Source: Pseudoduganella flava
Lineage (GTDB): Bacteria; Pseudomonadota; Gammaproteobacteria; Burkholderiales; Burkholderiaceae_D
Length of the DNA: 64,000 bases
Reading direction: 5' to 3'
NCBI RefSeq assembly: GCF_007830495.1
Contig: NZ_VLKW01000009.1
Span: 186,001-250,000 of the forward strand
In this document: positions 45,604 through 54,672 of the stretch, piece by piece
Layout: the number at the start of each line of letters is the position of its first letter
How positions within the stretch are numbered: position 1 is the stretch's first letter
Translations under genes and position numbers: made by a program
The notes under the pieces: model-generated
What the model was told of the DNA's origin: nothing
Database searches by the model: none
What the model saw: the letters and a program-made list of their open reading frames with translations, nothing else

Positions 45604-46395
45604 TTATGCAAATTCTGCAAGCAAACCCACCATCTGGCCGAACACGCGCGGGCTGGCCGCCACGATGTGGCCGGTGTTCATGTAGTTCGATTCGCCATTG
45701 AATTCGCCGGCGATGCCGCCCGCTTCGGTCACCAGCAGCGAGCCGGCCGCGATGTCCCACGGTTGCAGGTTTTTCTCGTAGAAGCCGTCCAGGCGGCCGC
45801 TGGCGACGTATGCCAGGTCCAGCGCGGCGGAGCCGGCGCGGCGCACGCCGTGGCAGCGCTCGGCCATCAGGCCGTACATCTTCAGGTATTCGTCCAGCGC
45901 CTTCGGGCTGCCGTTCTTGTAGCCGGTGCCCAGCAGCGCGCCGGCGATGCGGTCCAGCTTGCGCACGCGGATGCGCTTGTCGTTCAGGTAGGAGCCGGCG
46001 CCTTTCTCGGCCGTGAACAGGTCGTTGCGCACCGGGTCGTAGACGACGCCCAGCGTGATGACGCCGCGCTGTTGCAGCGCGATCGACACCGCGTACTGGG
46101 GGAAGCCGTGCATGAAGTTGGTGGTGCCGTCGAGCGGATCGATGATCCACACGAACTCGCTCTCGTCGTTCACATTGCCCGTGGTGCCCGATTCCTCGCC
46201 GAGGAAGGCGTGGGTCGGGTAGGCTTTCTGCAGCACCTCGATGATCGCCTGCTCGGCGGCCGTGTCCACGTCCGTGACAAAGTCGTTATGTTGTTTTTCG
46301 GTGACGCCGACCCGGTCCAGGTCGAACGAAGCGCGGTTGATGACGGCGGCGGCGCGGCGGGCGGCTTTCACGGCCGTGTTGAGCATTGGATGCAT
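45604..46395 (-). CDS. suhB: Inositol-1-monophosphatase
   Basis: This 263-residue Mg-dependent phosphatase has the family motifs GEESG, WIIDPLDGTTNFMHGFP and WDIAAGSLLVTEAGG, which hold the metal-binding Glu and Asp residues. SuhB hydrolyses inositol phosphates and also joins the rRNA antitermination complex in E. coli. It diverges from trmJ across 162 bp, the same arrangement found in many proteobacteria, and this supports the name. A bidirectional terminator follows. Length and start (MHPMLNTAVKAARRAA) match the family. Confidence 0.93.
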   Translation of the reverse strand: MHPMLNTAVKAARRAAAVINRASFDLDRVGVTEKQHNDFVTDVDTAAEQAIIEVLQKAYPTHAFLGEESGTTGNVNDESEFVWIIDPLDGTTNFMHGFPQYAVSIALQQRGVITLGVVYDPVRNDLFTAEKGAGSYLNDKRIRVRKLDRIAGALLGTGYKNGSPKALDEYLKMYGLMAERCHGVRRAGSAALDLAYVASGRLDGFYEKNLQPWDIAAGSLLVTEAGGIAGEFNGESNYMNTGHIVAASPRVFGQMVGLLAEFA

Positions 46396-46557
46396 GGCAA
46401 TTCCGTAATAGAAGACAGGCCCGCCCGGCGCAGGGGTGCGCAGCAGGCGGACGGTGCTGTGAACGAGGTTGAAAAAGAGCGGCGCGAAGGGCAGGCCAAG
46501 CCAGCTGCAAGCCGAGGCGTTGTAAAATCTGCCGTTTCGCGAAAACCGCTATTCTAA

Positions 46558-47322
46558 ATGATGCAGCAGGAAATCACATCTTCTCTGTTCAACCGCCTGC
46601 GCGTGATCCTCGTGGAGACGAGCCGGCCCGGCAATGTGGGCTCCGTCGCCCGGGCGATGAAGACGATGGGCTTTGCCGAGCTGGTGCTCGTCAATCCCCG
46701 CGTCGAGGACGCCTTGCGGCACGAGGAAGCGGTGGCGTTCGCCAGCGGCGCCCAGGACATCCTGGAACGCGCGCGCGTCGTCGCGACGATGGCCGAGGCA
46801 CTGGACGGCATCAATTACGCGGCGGCCGTGTCGGCGCGGCTGCGCGAATTTTCGCCGCCGGTGCAGGGTCCGCGCGAGCTGGCGCTGCACGTCTCGGCCG
46901 CAGCCGACCTGCGCCTGGCCCTGATTTTCGGCAACGAGCGCTTCGGCCTGCCGAACGACATCGTCGAGCGCTGCAACGTGCTGATCAACATTCCCGCCAA
47001 CCCGGAATATTCGTCGCTGAACCTGGCGCAGGCCGCCCAGGTGCTGCTGTACGAATGCCGGATGGCGGCCAGCGGCGGCACGCAAGCCGTCGACAGCCCC
47101 GTCGGGTTCCATGGCGACGCGGCCAGCCAGGCGCAGATCGAGGGCATGTACGCCCACCTGGAAGAAGCGCTGGTGGCGATTGGTTTCCTCGATGCCGGCA
47201 ACCCCCGCAAGCTGATGCCGCGCCTGCGGCGGCTGTTCGCCCGCGCCGGCCTGGAGACGGAAGAGGTCAACATCCTGCGCGGCATCGCCCGGCAGATGAT
47301 GGCCCGCGGCAAGGACGACTGA
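46558..47322 (+). CDS. trmJ: tRNA (cytidine/uridine-2'-O-)-methyltransferase TrmJ
   Basis: This 254-residue SPOUT methyltransferase opens with RLRVILVETSRPGNVGSVARAMKTMGF (Arg and Asn of motif 1), continues LALIFGNERFGLPNDIVERC (motif 2) and INIPANPEYSSLNLAQAAQVLLYEC (motif 3, knot). A C-terminal helical extension (about 180-254) is typical of TrmJ, which methylates the 2' hydroxyl at position 32 of the tRNA anticodon loop. It diverges from suhB, a conserved neighbour. There is no clear ribosome binding site before the ATG, and the second Met is possible. Confidence 0.92.
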   Translation: MMQQEITSSLFNRLRVILVETSRPGNVGSVARAMKTMGFAELVLVNPRVEDALRHEEAVAFASGAQDILERARVVATMAEALDGINYAAAVSARLREFSPPVQGPRELALHVSAAADLRLALIFGNERFGLPNDIVERCNVLINIPANPEYSSLNLAQAAQVLLYECRMAASGGTQAVDSPVGFHGDAASQAQIEGMYAHLEEALVAIGFLDAGNPRKLMPRLRRLFARAGLETEEVNILRGIARQMMARGKDD

Positions 47323-47338
47323 GCGTCCACTCTAATTT

Positions 47339-47386
47339 CCCCTGCTTGCTTGCCGTACACTGGCTTTTCACAAAAATAAGCAGGGG
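47339..47386 (+). promoter_or_regulatory. Inverted repeat that could hide a ribosome binding site
   Basis: CCCCTGCTT (47339-47347) and AAGCAGGGG (47378-47386) are perfect inverted copies 30 bp apart. The second contains the AGGGG that serves as ribosome binding site for ATG 47391, so pairing would hide it. Confidence 0.4.
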
Positions 47387-47390
47387 ACAC

Positions 47391-47909
47391 ATGACCACGC
47401 GCAGAACCTTCCTGATGGCGGGCCTGGGCGGTGCCGCCGCGCTGGCCGCCGGCGGTGCCGCCTGGCGCTGGCTGGGCCGCGCCGCGCCGGCCCGCTTCCA
47501 GCTGGATACGGCGGGCCGCGAGTTGCTGACGGCCCTCGTGCCGGCCGTGCTGGGCCCGGCACTGCCTGCCCAGGGCGGCGCCCGCCTGCTGGCGGTGGCC
47601 GGCACCGTCGAACGGGTGCGGCTGGCGATCGCCGGCCTGCCGCCCGCCACGCAGCGCGAATTGCAGGACCTGTTCGGCCTGCTGTCGCTGGCACCGGCGC
47701 GCCGCCTGCTGACGGGCTTGCCGGCCTGGCGCGATGCCACCCCGGGCGAGCTGGAACGCTTCCTGGACGGCTGGCGCTTTCACCGCTTCGCCGTGCTGCG
47801 CGGCGCCTATCACGGCTTGCACGACCTGATCCTCGGCAGCTGGTATGCCGATCCGCTGAGCTGGGCCGCGATCGGTTATCCGGGGCCGCTGAAGGAACTG
47901 GCGTCATGA
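47391..47909 (+). CDS. Tat-signal subunit of a GMC oxidoreductase
   Basis: This 172-residue protein starts MTTRRTFLMAGLGGAAALAA, a twin-arginine signal (TRRTFLM). The mature part is helical, with WLGRAAPARFQLDTAGRELLTAL and LERFLDGWRFHRFAVLRGAYHGLHDLI, and resembles the small gamma-type subunits (gluconate 2-dehydrogenase subunit 3 family) that carry GMC flavoproteins across the membrane. Its TGA overlaps the ATG of the GMC gene (ATGA at 47906-47909). The large subunit has no signal of its own, so it is probably exported as a folded complex. Confidence 0.75.
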   Translation: MTTRRTFLMAGLGGAAALAAGGAAWRWLGRAAPARFQLDTAGRELLTALVPAVLGPALPAQGGARLLAVAGTVERVRLAIAGLPPATQRELQDLFGLLSLAPARRLLTGLPAWRDATPGELERFLDGWRFHRFAVLRGAYHGLHDLILGSWYADPLSWAAIGYPGPLKELAS

Positions 47910-49534
47910 GCGCGATCCCTGATCCGATCGCGGCCGGCCTGGCCGCCGGCTGGAAGGTGCTCGACTGCGCCACGCTGGCGGACGACCGCACGCTCGATTG
48001 CGACGTGGCGATCGTCGGCAGCGGCGCCGGCGGCGGCGTGACGGCCGAGATCCTCGCGCTGGCCGGGCTGGCTGTAGTCATCGTCGAGGAGGGCGCGCTG
48101 AAATCGTCGCGCGACTTCCGCATGCGCGAGGCCGATGCCTACCCCACGCTGTACCAGGAAGGGGGCGGGCGCAAGACGAAGGACAAGGCGATCACGATCC
48201 TGCAGGGCCGCACGGTGGGCGGCTCGACGACGGTGAACTGGACGTCCAGCTTCCGCACGCCGGCCACCACGCTGGCCCATTGGCAGCGCCACTACGGCCT
48301 GGCCGGCTATACGGTCGACGGGCTGGCGCCGTGGTTCGCGCGGATGGAGGAGCGCCTGCACGTGGCCGACTGGCCGACGCCGCCGAATGCCAACAACGCG
48401 CTGCTGCAGCGCGGCGCGCAGCGGCTCGGCATCGCCACGCACGCGATCCGGCGCAACGTGAACGGTTGCTGGAACCTGGGCTATTGCGGCATGGGCTGCC
48501 CGACCAATGCGAAGCAGTCGATGCTGGTCACGACGATTCCGGCCGCCCTCGGGCATGGCGCCACCTTGCTGACGCATGCGCGCGCCGAACGGTTCGAGCT
48601 GGCCGGCGACACGGCCCGCACGCTGCGCATCGCCGCACTGGGCGCCGACGGCATCCTGCCGACCGGCCGTGCCGTCACCGTCAGGGCGCGGCATTACGTG
48701 GTCGCCGGCGGCGCGATCAACAGCCCGGCGCTGCTGCTGCGCTCCGGCGCGCCCGATCCGCACGGCCTGCTGGGCCGGCGCACGTTCCTGCACCCGACGC
48801 TGATCAGCGCCGCGCGCTATGCGGAACGGGTCGACGGCTATGCGGGCGCGCCGCAAACCGTGTATTCCGATCACTTCCTCGCCACGCAGCCGGCCGACGG
48901 CCCGGCGGGTTTCAAGCTGGAAGTGCCACCGATGCATCCGCTGCTGCTGTCGACGGTGCTGACCGGCCACGGCGTGGCGCACGCGGAGACGATGCGGCAT
49001 TACCCGTACACGCAGGGCATGCTGGCGCTGCTGCGCGACGGCTTCCATGCCGATTCGCCCGGCGGCACGGTCGCCTTGCGGGGCGACGGCAGTCCCGTAC
49101 TCGATTATCCGATGACGCCGTTCCTGTGGGATGGCGCGCGCCGCGCGCTGCTGGCGATGGCCGAGATCCAGTTCGCCGCCGGCGCGCAGGCCGTGCTGCC
49201 GCTGCACGAACGCAGCCGCCACTACACCAGCTGGCAGGAAGCGCGCGCCGCGATCGCCGCGCTGCCGATGGCGCCGTTCGAGACGCGCGTCGCGTCGGCC
49301 CACGTGATGGGCGGTTGCACGATGGCGGGCGACGCGCGGAACGGTGTCGTCGCGCCGGACGGGCGCTATCGGGAACTGGCCAATGTATCGGTGCATGACG
49401 GCTCGCTGTTCCCGACGTCGATCGGCGCCAACCCGCAGCTGTCGATCTACGCGATCGCGGGGATGCTGGCGAGCGGCCTGGCGCAGCGGCTGACCGGCCG
49501 GCCGGCGCCGCGGCCGGTCGCGCCGGCGGCATGA
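47906..49534 (+). CDS. GMC family FAD-dependent oxidoreductase
   Basis: This 542-residue flavoprotein has an FAD-binding Rossmann motif (CDVAIVGSGAGGGVTAEILA, near 32-51), the GMC signature (ILQGRTVGGSTTVNWTSS), a possible iron- or disulfide-type Cys set (CWNLGYCGMGCPTNAKQS) and the C-terminal catalytic His (ASAHVMGGCTMAGD, then GANPQLSIYAIAG). It oxidises an alcohol or sugar, perhaps passing electrons to the respiratory chain. No signal peptide is present; the coupled Tat protein upstream probably exports it. No cytochrome subunit follows, unlike gluconate dehydrogenase operons. Confidence 0.88.
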   Translation: MSAIPDPIAAGLAAGWKVLDCATLADDRTLDCDVAIVGSGAGGGVTAEILALAGLAVVIVEEGALKSSRDFRMREADAYPTLYQEGGGRKTKDKAITILQGRTVGGSTTVNWTSSFRTPATTLAHWQRHYGLAGYTVDGLAPWFARMEERLHVADWPTPPNANNALLQRGAQRLGIATHAIRRNVNGCWNLGYCGMGCPTNAKQSMLVTTIPAALGHGATLLTHARAERFELAGDTARTLRIAALGADGILPTGRAVTVRARHYVVAGGAINSPALLLRSGAPDPHGLLGRRTFLHPTLISAARYAERVDGYAGAPQTVYSDHFLATQPADGPAGFKLEVPPMHPLLLSTVLTGHGVAHAETMRHYPYTQGMLALLRDGFHADSPGGTVALRGDGSPVLDYPMTPFLWDGARRALLAMAEIQFAAGAQAVLPLHERSRHYTSWQEARAAIAALPMAPFETRVASAHVMGGCTMAGDARNGVVAPDGRYRELANVSVHDGSLFPTSIGANPQLSIYAIAGMLASGLAQRLTGRPAPRPVAPAA

Positions 49535-49589
49535 ACGCGCGCACTGGGGCCGGCACGAGGTAGGATGGCGACTGGCAGATGAGGAGAAG

Positions 49590-50525
49590 ATGATGGTGGT
49601 GCGCATCCTGTTGGCGATCATGGCGGTGCAGGTGGCTGCCGCGCTGGCGATCTGGTACGCGGCGGCGGCATGGGTGCCGCTCGACCTCGCGCTGCTGCTG
49701 GCCGTGCTGGCCGTCGTGCTGGTGCGCCTCGCGATCAATGCCAACAACTTCTGGATGGCGCGCCGCTACGGCTGCACTGTGCCGGACGAGCACCGGCTCG
49801 CCCCGCTGGAGCGGCTGTGCCTCTTCTGTGCCGAGTTCCGTGCCTCGATGGTCACGTCGTCCTGGACCATGTTGCGCCACAAGCCGGCGCCGTACTTCGC
49901 CGCGCAGCCGCGCGCGCTGCCGGTGCTGCTGGTGCACGGCTTCGGCGCCAACGGCGGCTTCTGGACGCCGCTGCGCGCGCTGCTGCGGCGCGAAGGCATC
50001 AGCCACGATACCGTCGACCTGGAGCCGCTGGGCGCGCCGATCGACGATTACGTCGAGCACGTCGAGCGGGCGATCGGCCGGTTGCGCGCCGCCACCGGCG
50101 CGCCACGCATCGTCCTCGTCGGCCACAGCATGGGCGGCCTCGTCGTGCGCGCCTGGCTGCGCCGCCACGGCACTGCCGGCGTGGCCCGCATCGTCACCGT
50201 TGGCTCGCCCCATCACGGCACCGGCCTGGCGGCCCTCGGCATCGGCGCCAACGTGCGCCAGATGCGCCTCGACTCGCCGTGGCTCGCCCAGCTCGACAAG
50301 GACGACGCGCCGCACCGCGCGCTGATCACGTCGATCTGGTCGTGGCACGACAACATCATCGCCCCGCAAACTTCCTCCCGGCTGGACGGCGCGAAGAACA
50401 TCGCGTTCGCCGGCATCGGCCACGTCGCGCTGGGCAGCGATCCGCGCGTGCTGTGCCGCGTACTGGACGAGATCCTGACGGCCGGCGCTTTGACGAGCGC
50501 ACCCCGCCCCGCTACAATCATTTAA
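49590..50525 (+). CDS. Membrane-anchored alpha/beta hydrolase (lipase-like)
   Basis: This 311-residue protein has two N-terminal hydrophobic helices (about 3-48), then an alpha/beta hydrolase domain: oxyanion loop LLVHGFGANGGFW, nucleophile elbow GHSMGG (Ser180), TVGSPHHGTGLA and the final His in GIGHVALGSD. GSPHHGTG is typical of triacylglycerol lipases and esterases of the LipA/PGAP1-like group. The anchor suggests action at the inner membrane. AGGAGAAG precedes ATG 49590. It lies 55 bp after the GMC gene in the same direction. Confidence 0.82.
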   Translation: MMVVRILLAIMAVQVAAALAIWYAAAAWVPLDLALLLAVLAVVLVRLAINANNFWMARRYGCTVPDEHRLAPLERLCLFCAEFRASMVTSSWTMLRHKPAPYFAAQPRALPVLLVHGFGANGGFWTPLRALLRREGISHDTVDLEPLGAPIDDYVEHVERAIGRLRAATGAPRIVLVGHSMGGLVVRAWLRRHGTAGVARIVTVGSPHHGTGLAALGIGANVRQMRLDSPWLAQLDKDDAPHRALITSIWSWHDNIIAPQTSSRLDGAKNIAFAGIGHVALGSDPRVLCRVLDEILTAGALTSAPRPATII

Positions 50526-50548
50526 AAGTTGACCTACGGAAACTTTTA
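50523..50548. promoter_or_regulatory. AT-rich inverted repeat upstream of the large signalling gene
   Basis: TAAAAGTT (50523-50530) and AACTTTTA (50541-50548) are perfect inverted arms with 10 bp between, at the stop of the lipase gene. The AT content contrasts with the flanks. It could be an operator for the signalling gene or a weak terminator. Confidence 0.35.
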
Positions 50549-50686
50549 CTCACGATGGAACGATAACCATCGGTGTAACGCCGCGCGCCAAGTCGTGCAT
50601 CGCGTCCGTACGGAATAAGGGATACTGAAAGGACGGGGAGGGCCTCGGCCCATCAACGAACACAGATAACAAAGGGGAGGGAGACC

Positions 50687-53600
50687 GTGTCTGCACGCAT
50701 CCTCATCATCGAAGACAATCCCACCAATATGGAGCTGATGGTGTACCTGCTGCGCGCCTTCGGCTACACCCCGCTGACGGCGAGCGACGGCGAAGAAGGG
50801 GTCGCCGCCGCGCAACGCGAACAGCCGGACCTGATCATCTGCGACGTGCACCTGCCCAAGCTGGACGGCTACGGCGTCGTGGCCGCGCTGAAGGCCGATC
50901 CGGCCACACAGCGGATCCCGGCGCTGGCCGTGACGGCGCTGGCGATGGTGGGGGACCGCGAACGCCTGCTGGCCGCCGGCTTCGACGGCTACATCGGCAA
51001 ACCCATCGAACCGGACAGCTTCGTCACACAGATCGAGTCTTTTTTACCGGGGGAGATGTCGCCCCCCAAGAATAACGACATCGCCACCATCCTGATCGTC
51101 GACGATCATGTGCTGAACCGCCAATTCCTGATGACGCTCCTGGGCTATTCGGGCCACCGCCTGGTGGAAGCGGCCAGCGGCATCGAGGCGCTGGGACAGA
51201 TCGAACGCGACCGGCCGGACCTGATCATCTCCGACATCCTGATGCCGAACATGGACGGCTACGAGTTCGTCGCGCGGGTGCGCGAGAACCCGGACACGGC
51301 GAAGGTGCCCATCATCTTCTACACCGCCACCTACCGCGAGCGCGAGGCGGTGGCGGTGGCGCAGGCGTGCGGCGTGCGCTGGGTGCTGCCCAAGCCGTCC
51401 GACCCGGACGTGATCCTGGCCACCGTGCACGAGGCGCTGGGCGTGCCGGCCGAGCGCCCCATCGTGCCCGAGCTGCCCGGCGGCCCGCCGGAGGACACGA
51501 AGCTGGGCGACATCGGCCACAAGATGGCGGAATACCTCGACGAGGTGGAATCGTCCAGCCAGGTGCTGTCCGAGATCGCCCATCACGAGACGCCGGACGG
51601 CGAAGCCGAGCGCCTGCGCTCGATGACGCAGCGGCTGTCGAACAGCCTGTCCAGCCTGCAGGCCGTCAGCCTGCGCCTGACCGCCCTGATCGAACTGGGC
51701 ATCGACCTGTCGGCCGAGCGCGAACCGCAGGCGCTGGTCGATATCGGCTGCCGCGTCACGCAGAACATCTGCGTGGCGAAATACGCGTGCATCGGCGTGC
51801 TGGACGAGGAGGGCACGAAGCTCGGCTGGTTCAGCCACTGCGGCGGCGGGGAGGTGGGCAAGGTACTGTGCGGCGCGCCCGATTCCGGCGTGCTGAAGGA
51901 GATCCTGGAGAGCCGCCAGACGGTGCGCCGCAGCGCGCTGCCGGGCGATCCCGAGTCCCTCGGGCTGCCGCCCGAACACCCGCCCGTGCATTCGTTCCTC
52001 GGCGTGCCGATCGCTTCCGCCACGCGCGTGCACGGCTGGCTGTACCTGGCCGACAAACTGGGCGACGACGGCTTTTCCGAGATCGACGAGCGCATCGCCT
52101 CCACCGTGGCGGCGCAGGTCGCGGTGGCCTACGAGAACCTGCAGCTGTACGAGGAAGTGCGCCGCAACCACGCGCAGTTGCAGCAGGACATGGATGCGCG
52201 CACGCGGCTGACGGAAGACCTGCGCCGCTTCCGGCTGGCGATGGATGCGACGGCCGACGCGATCTTCCTCGTCGACCGCGCCAATATGTGCTTCGTCGAC
52301 GTCAACGTCACCGCCTGCCGCATGCTGGGCTTCGAGCGCGAGGACTTCCTGCTGGTGGGCCAGCGCGAGCGCGGCAGCGCGCCGGTGCAGCTGGCGGACC
52401 TGTACGACAAGCTGCTGGCCGGCGACCAGAGCGGCGCGATGGCCGAGCTGATGCTGCACCGGCGCGACGGCTCGCTGCTGTCCGTCGAGGTGCAGCGGCG
52501 CACCTTGCGCTCGGGCCAGAACTGGATCCTGGTCGCCGTCGCGCGCGACATCACCGAGCGCAAGGAAGCCGAACGGCGGCTGCTGAAGCTGGCCCACTTC
52601 GATACGCTGACCGGCTTGCCGAACCGCAGCCAGTTGTACGAATCGCTGACGCATTCGCTGACGCAGGCGGCCGAGCACCGCTGGGCCCTGGCCGTGCTGT
52701 TCCTCGATATGGACCGCTTCAAGAACATCAACGACACGCTGGGCCACACGATCGGCGACGAATTGCTGCGCCAGTTCTCCAGCCGCCTGGTCGACTGCCT
52801 GCGCGTGCGCGACACGATCGGCCGCTTCGGCGGCGACGAGTTCTGCGCGATCCTGATGCTGCCCGAAGGCGTGCAGGGCGCGCTGCCGGTGGTCGACAAG
52901 ATCCGCGAGGCGATGCGCCAGCCGTTCGACCTGAAGGGCCACGAGGTGACGGTGACGGCATCGATCGGCATCGCCGTCTACCCGGACGACGGCCTGGATG
53001 CGGACACGCTGATCAAGTACGCCGACACGGCGATGTACCGCGCCAAGGAGGCGGGCCGCGACGCGTTCCGCTTCTTCACGGCGGAGATGAACGCGCAGTC
53101 GCTGGCCCGGCTGGACCTGGAAAACGCGCTGCGCCGCGCCATCGACAACGAGGAGTTCGTGCTGTACTTCCAGCCGAAGATCGACATCGGCACGGGCCGC
53201 ATCAGCGGCGCCGAAGCGCTGATCCGCTGGAGCCGCCCGGGCCACGGCATGGTGTCGCCGGCGCTGTTCGTGCCGCTGCTGGAGGAGACGGGCCTGATCG
53301 TGCGGGTCGGCACGTGGGTGATCCACGAGGCGTGCCGCAAGATCGCGCAGTGGAAGAATTCCGGCGCCGGCGCCGTGCAGATCTCGGTCAACGTCTCGGG
53401 CATCCAGTTCTTCGTCGGCGGCCTGGAAGAAGAAGTGCTGAAGGCACTGCGCGAGCACGACATCCCGCCCGAGCTGCTGGAGCTGGAGCTGACGGAAAGC
53501 TCGCTGATGAGCAATGCCGAGGAAACCATCACGATGCTGCAGAACCTGAAAGGGCTCGGCATCAAGATCTCGATCGACGACTTCGGCACCGGCTACTCGT

Positions 53601-54304
53601 CGCTCGCCTACCTGAAGCGCTTCCCGATCGACAAGCTGAAGATCGACATCGCGTTCGTGCGCGAGGTCACCAGCAATCCGGACGACGCGGCGATCGTCCT
53701 CGCCATCATCAACATGGCGCACAGCATGAAGCTGAAGGTGATCGCCGAGGGCGTCGAGAAGGATGCGCAGCTGGCCTACCTGCGCCGCCACGACTGCGAC
53801 GAGATGCAGGGCTATTATTTTTCGCGGCCCGTGCCGGCCGACGATTTCGAGCTGATGCTGCGCGAAGGGCGCAACCTGGTGGCGCCGGCCGACGAGGGCC
53901 GCGAGGACGAGCGGCCCACCTTGCTGATCGTCGACGACGATGCGTTCATGCTGGACGTGCTGTCCGACTTCCTGGCGCAGGACGGCTACCGCATCCTGAC
54001 GGCGCAGACGGCGGCCGAAGGCTTCGACATCCTGGCACGGCACCGTGTGCAGGTGATCCTGTGCGACCAGTGCATGCCGTCGATGAGCGGCACGGAGTTC
54101 ATGGAGCGGGTAAAGAACCTGGCGCCTGACACGTTCCGCATCATGCTGTCGGCCTATGCGGACCTGACGCCGATCATGGCCGCGATCAACCAGGGGGCGA
54201 TCGACCGCTTCTACACGAAGCCGTGGAAGGGAGCGGTGCTGCGCGAGAACATCCGCGAGGGCTTCCGCCTGTACAGCCAGGCGAAACGGGCCCAGGCGGC
54301 ATAG
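50687..54304 (+). CDS. REC-REC-GAF-PAS-GGDEF-EAL-REC cyclic di-GMP signalling protein
   Basis: This 1205-residue soluble protein starts at GTG 50687 after AAAGGGGAGGGAGACC. In order it has a receiver (1-120, DLIICDVHLP), a second receiver (133-250, DLIISDILMP), a GAF domain (about 340-500), a PAS domain (515-635), a GGDEF domain with an intact GGDEF at 715-719 and an RxxD inhibitory site five residues before, an EAL domain (EAL at 843-845, DDFGTGYSSL, AEGVE), and a third receiver at the C-terminus (VILCDQCMP, FYTKPWKG). Both cyclase and phosphodiesterase motifs look active, so output may depend on phosphorylation. No kinase gene is adjacent. Confidence 0.93.
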   Translation: MSARILIIEDNPTNMELMVYLLRAFGYTPLTASDGEEGVAAAQREQPDLIICDVHLPKLDGYGVVAALKADPATQRIPALAVTALAMVGDRERLLAAGFDGYIGKPIEPDSFVTQIESFLPGEMSPPKNNDIATILIVDDHVLNRQFLMTLLGYSGHRLVEAASGIEALGQIERDRPDLIISDILMPNMDGYEFVARVRENPDTAKVPIIFYTATYREREAVAVAQACGVRWVLPKPSDPDVILATVHEALGVPAERPIVPELPGGPPEDTKLGDIGHKMAEYLDEVESSSQVLSEIAHHETPDGEAERLRSMTQRLSNSLSSLQAVSLRLTALIELGIDLSAEREPQALVDIGCRVTQNICVAKYACIGVLDEEGTKLGWFSHCGGGEVGKVLCGAPDSGVLKEILESRQTVRRSALPGDPESLGLPPEHPPVHSFLGVPIASATRVHGWLYLADKLGDDGFSEIDERIASTVAAQVAVAYENLQLYEEVRRNHAQLQQDMDARTRLTEDLRRFRLAMDATADAIFLVDRANMCFVDVNVTACRMLGFEREDFLLVGQRERGSAPVQLADLYDKLLAGDQSGAMAELMLHRRDGSLLSVEVQRRTLRSGQNWILVAVARDITERKEAERRLLKLAHFDTLTGLPNRSQLYESLTHSLTQAAEHRWALAVLFLDMDRFKNINDTLGHTIGDELLRQFSSRLVDCLRVRDTIGRFGGDEFCAILMLPEGVQGALPVVDKIREAMRQPFDLKGHEVTVTASIGIAVYPDDGLDADTLIKYADTAMYRAKEAGRDAFRFFTAEMNAQSLARLDLENALRRAIDNEEFVLYFQPKIDIGTGRISGAEALIRWSRPGHGMVSPALFVPLLEETGLIVRVGTWVIHEACRKIAQWKNSGAGAVQISVNVSGIQFFVGGLEEEVLKALREHDIPPELLELELTESSLMSNAEETITMLQNLKGLGIKISIDDFGTGYSSLAYLKRFPIDKLKIDIAFVREVTSNPDDAAIVLAIINMAHSMKLKVIAEGVEKDAQLAYLRRHDCDEMQGYYFSRPVPADDFELMLREGRNLVAPADEGREDERPTLLIVDDDAFMLDVLSDFLAQDGYRILTAQTAAEGFDILARHRVQVILCDQCMPSMSGTEFMERVKNLAPDTFRIMLSAYADLTPIMAAINQGAIDRFYTKPWKGAVLRENIREGFRLYSQAKRAQAA

Positions 54305-54312
54305 GAGGCGAG

Positions 54313-54573
54313 ATGGTCAAGAAGAAGATCCAGATGATCTGGCAGGCGGGCCTGGAGGATTTCGCGGCCCGCCGCGAGCGCGCCGCGGCGCTGCGTGCCG
54401 GCGGCTCGCCCGAACCGTCGCGCCGCATGCAGGCGCTCGACCGTCACACCGAGGAACACGTGCGCCGCGCGGTGGCCGATGCGACGGCGCCGCTCAAGCA
54501 CGAGGTCGACGCGCTGCGGCAGCAGGTGGACGGGCTGCGCGAGCAGGTGGCCAGGCTGAAAAAGGCGAAGTAG
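54313..54573 (+). CDS. Small coiled-coil protein
   Basis: This 86-residue basic protein (MVKKKIQMIWQAGLEDFAAR) begins 8 bp after the large signalling gene with AGGAGGCGAG before its ATG, so it is probably cotranscribed. The IWQAGLEDFA segment recalls phasin-type proteins (IWLAGLGAF) that coat polyhydroxyalkanoate granules, and the C-terminal half is a clear leucine-zipper coiled coil (VDALRQQVDGLREQVARLKKA). The resemblance to phasins is suggestive only; length and charge differ. Confidence 0.65.
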   Translation: MVKKKIQMIWQAGLEDFAARRERAAALRAGGSPEPSRRMQALDRHTEEHVRRAVADATAPLKHEVDALRQQVDGLREQVARLKKAK

Positions 54574-54672
54574 GGCGGGAAGTGGCACCGCCTGGTGCCT
54601 GGCCGGCACGGTTTTGAGCCCCGCTCCCATCGGTGTTATCCTTGCGGGAATAAAAAACCGAACACTCGTGCC

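Noticed and set aside
51044..54043. A 999-codon open frame on the minus strand
   Set aside because: It lies antisense to the 1205-residue signalling gene, whose domains and catalytic motifs are intact. Long antisense frames are expected in GC-rich DNA. Its composition (Arg, His, Gln, Asp) is that of a shadow frame, with no start context.
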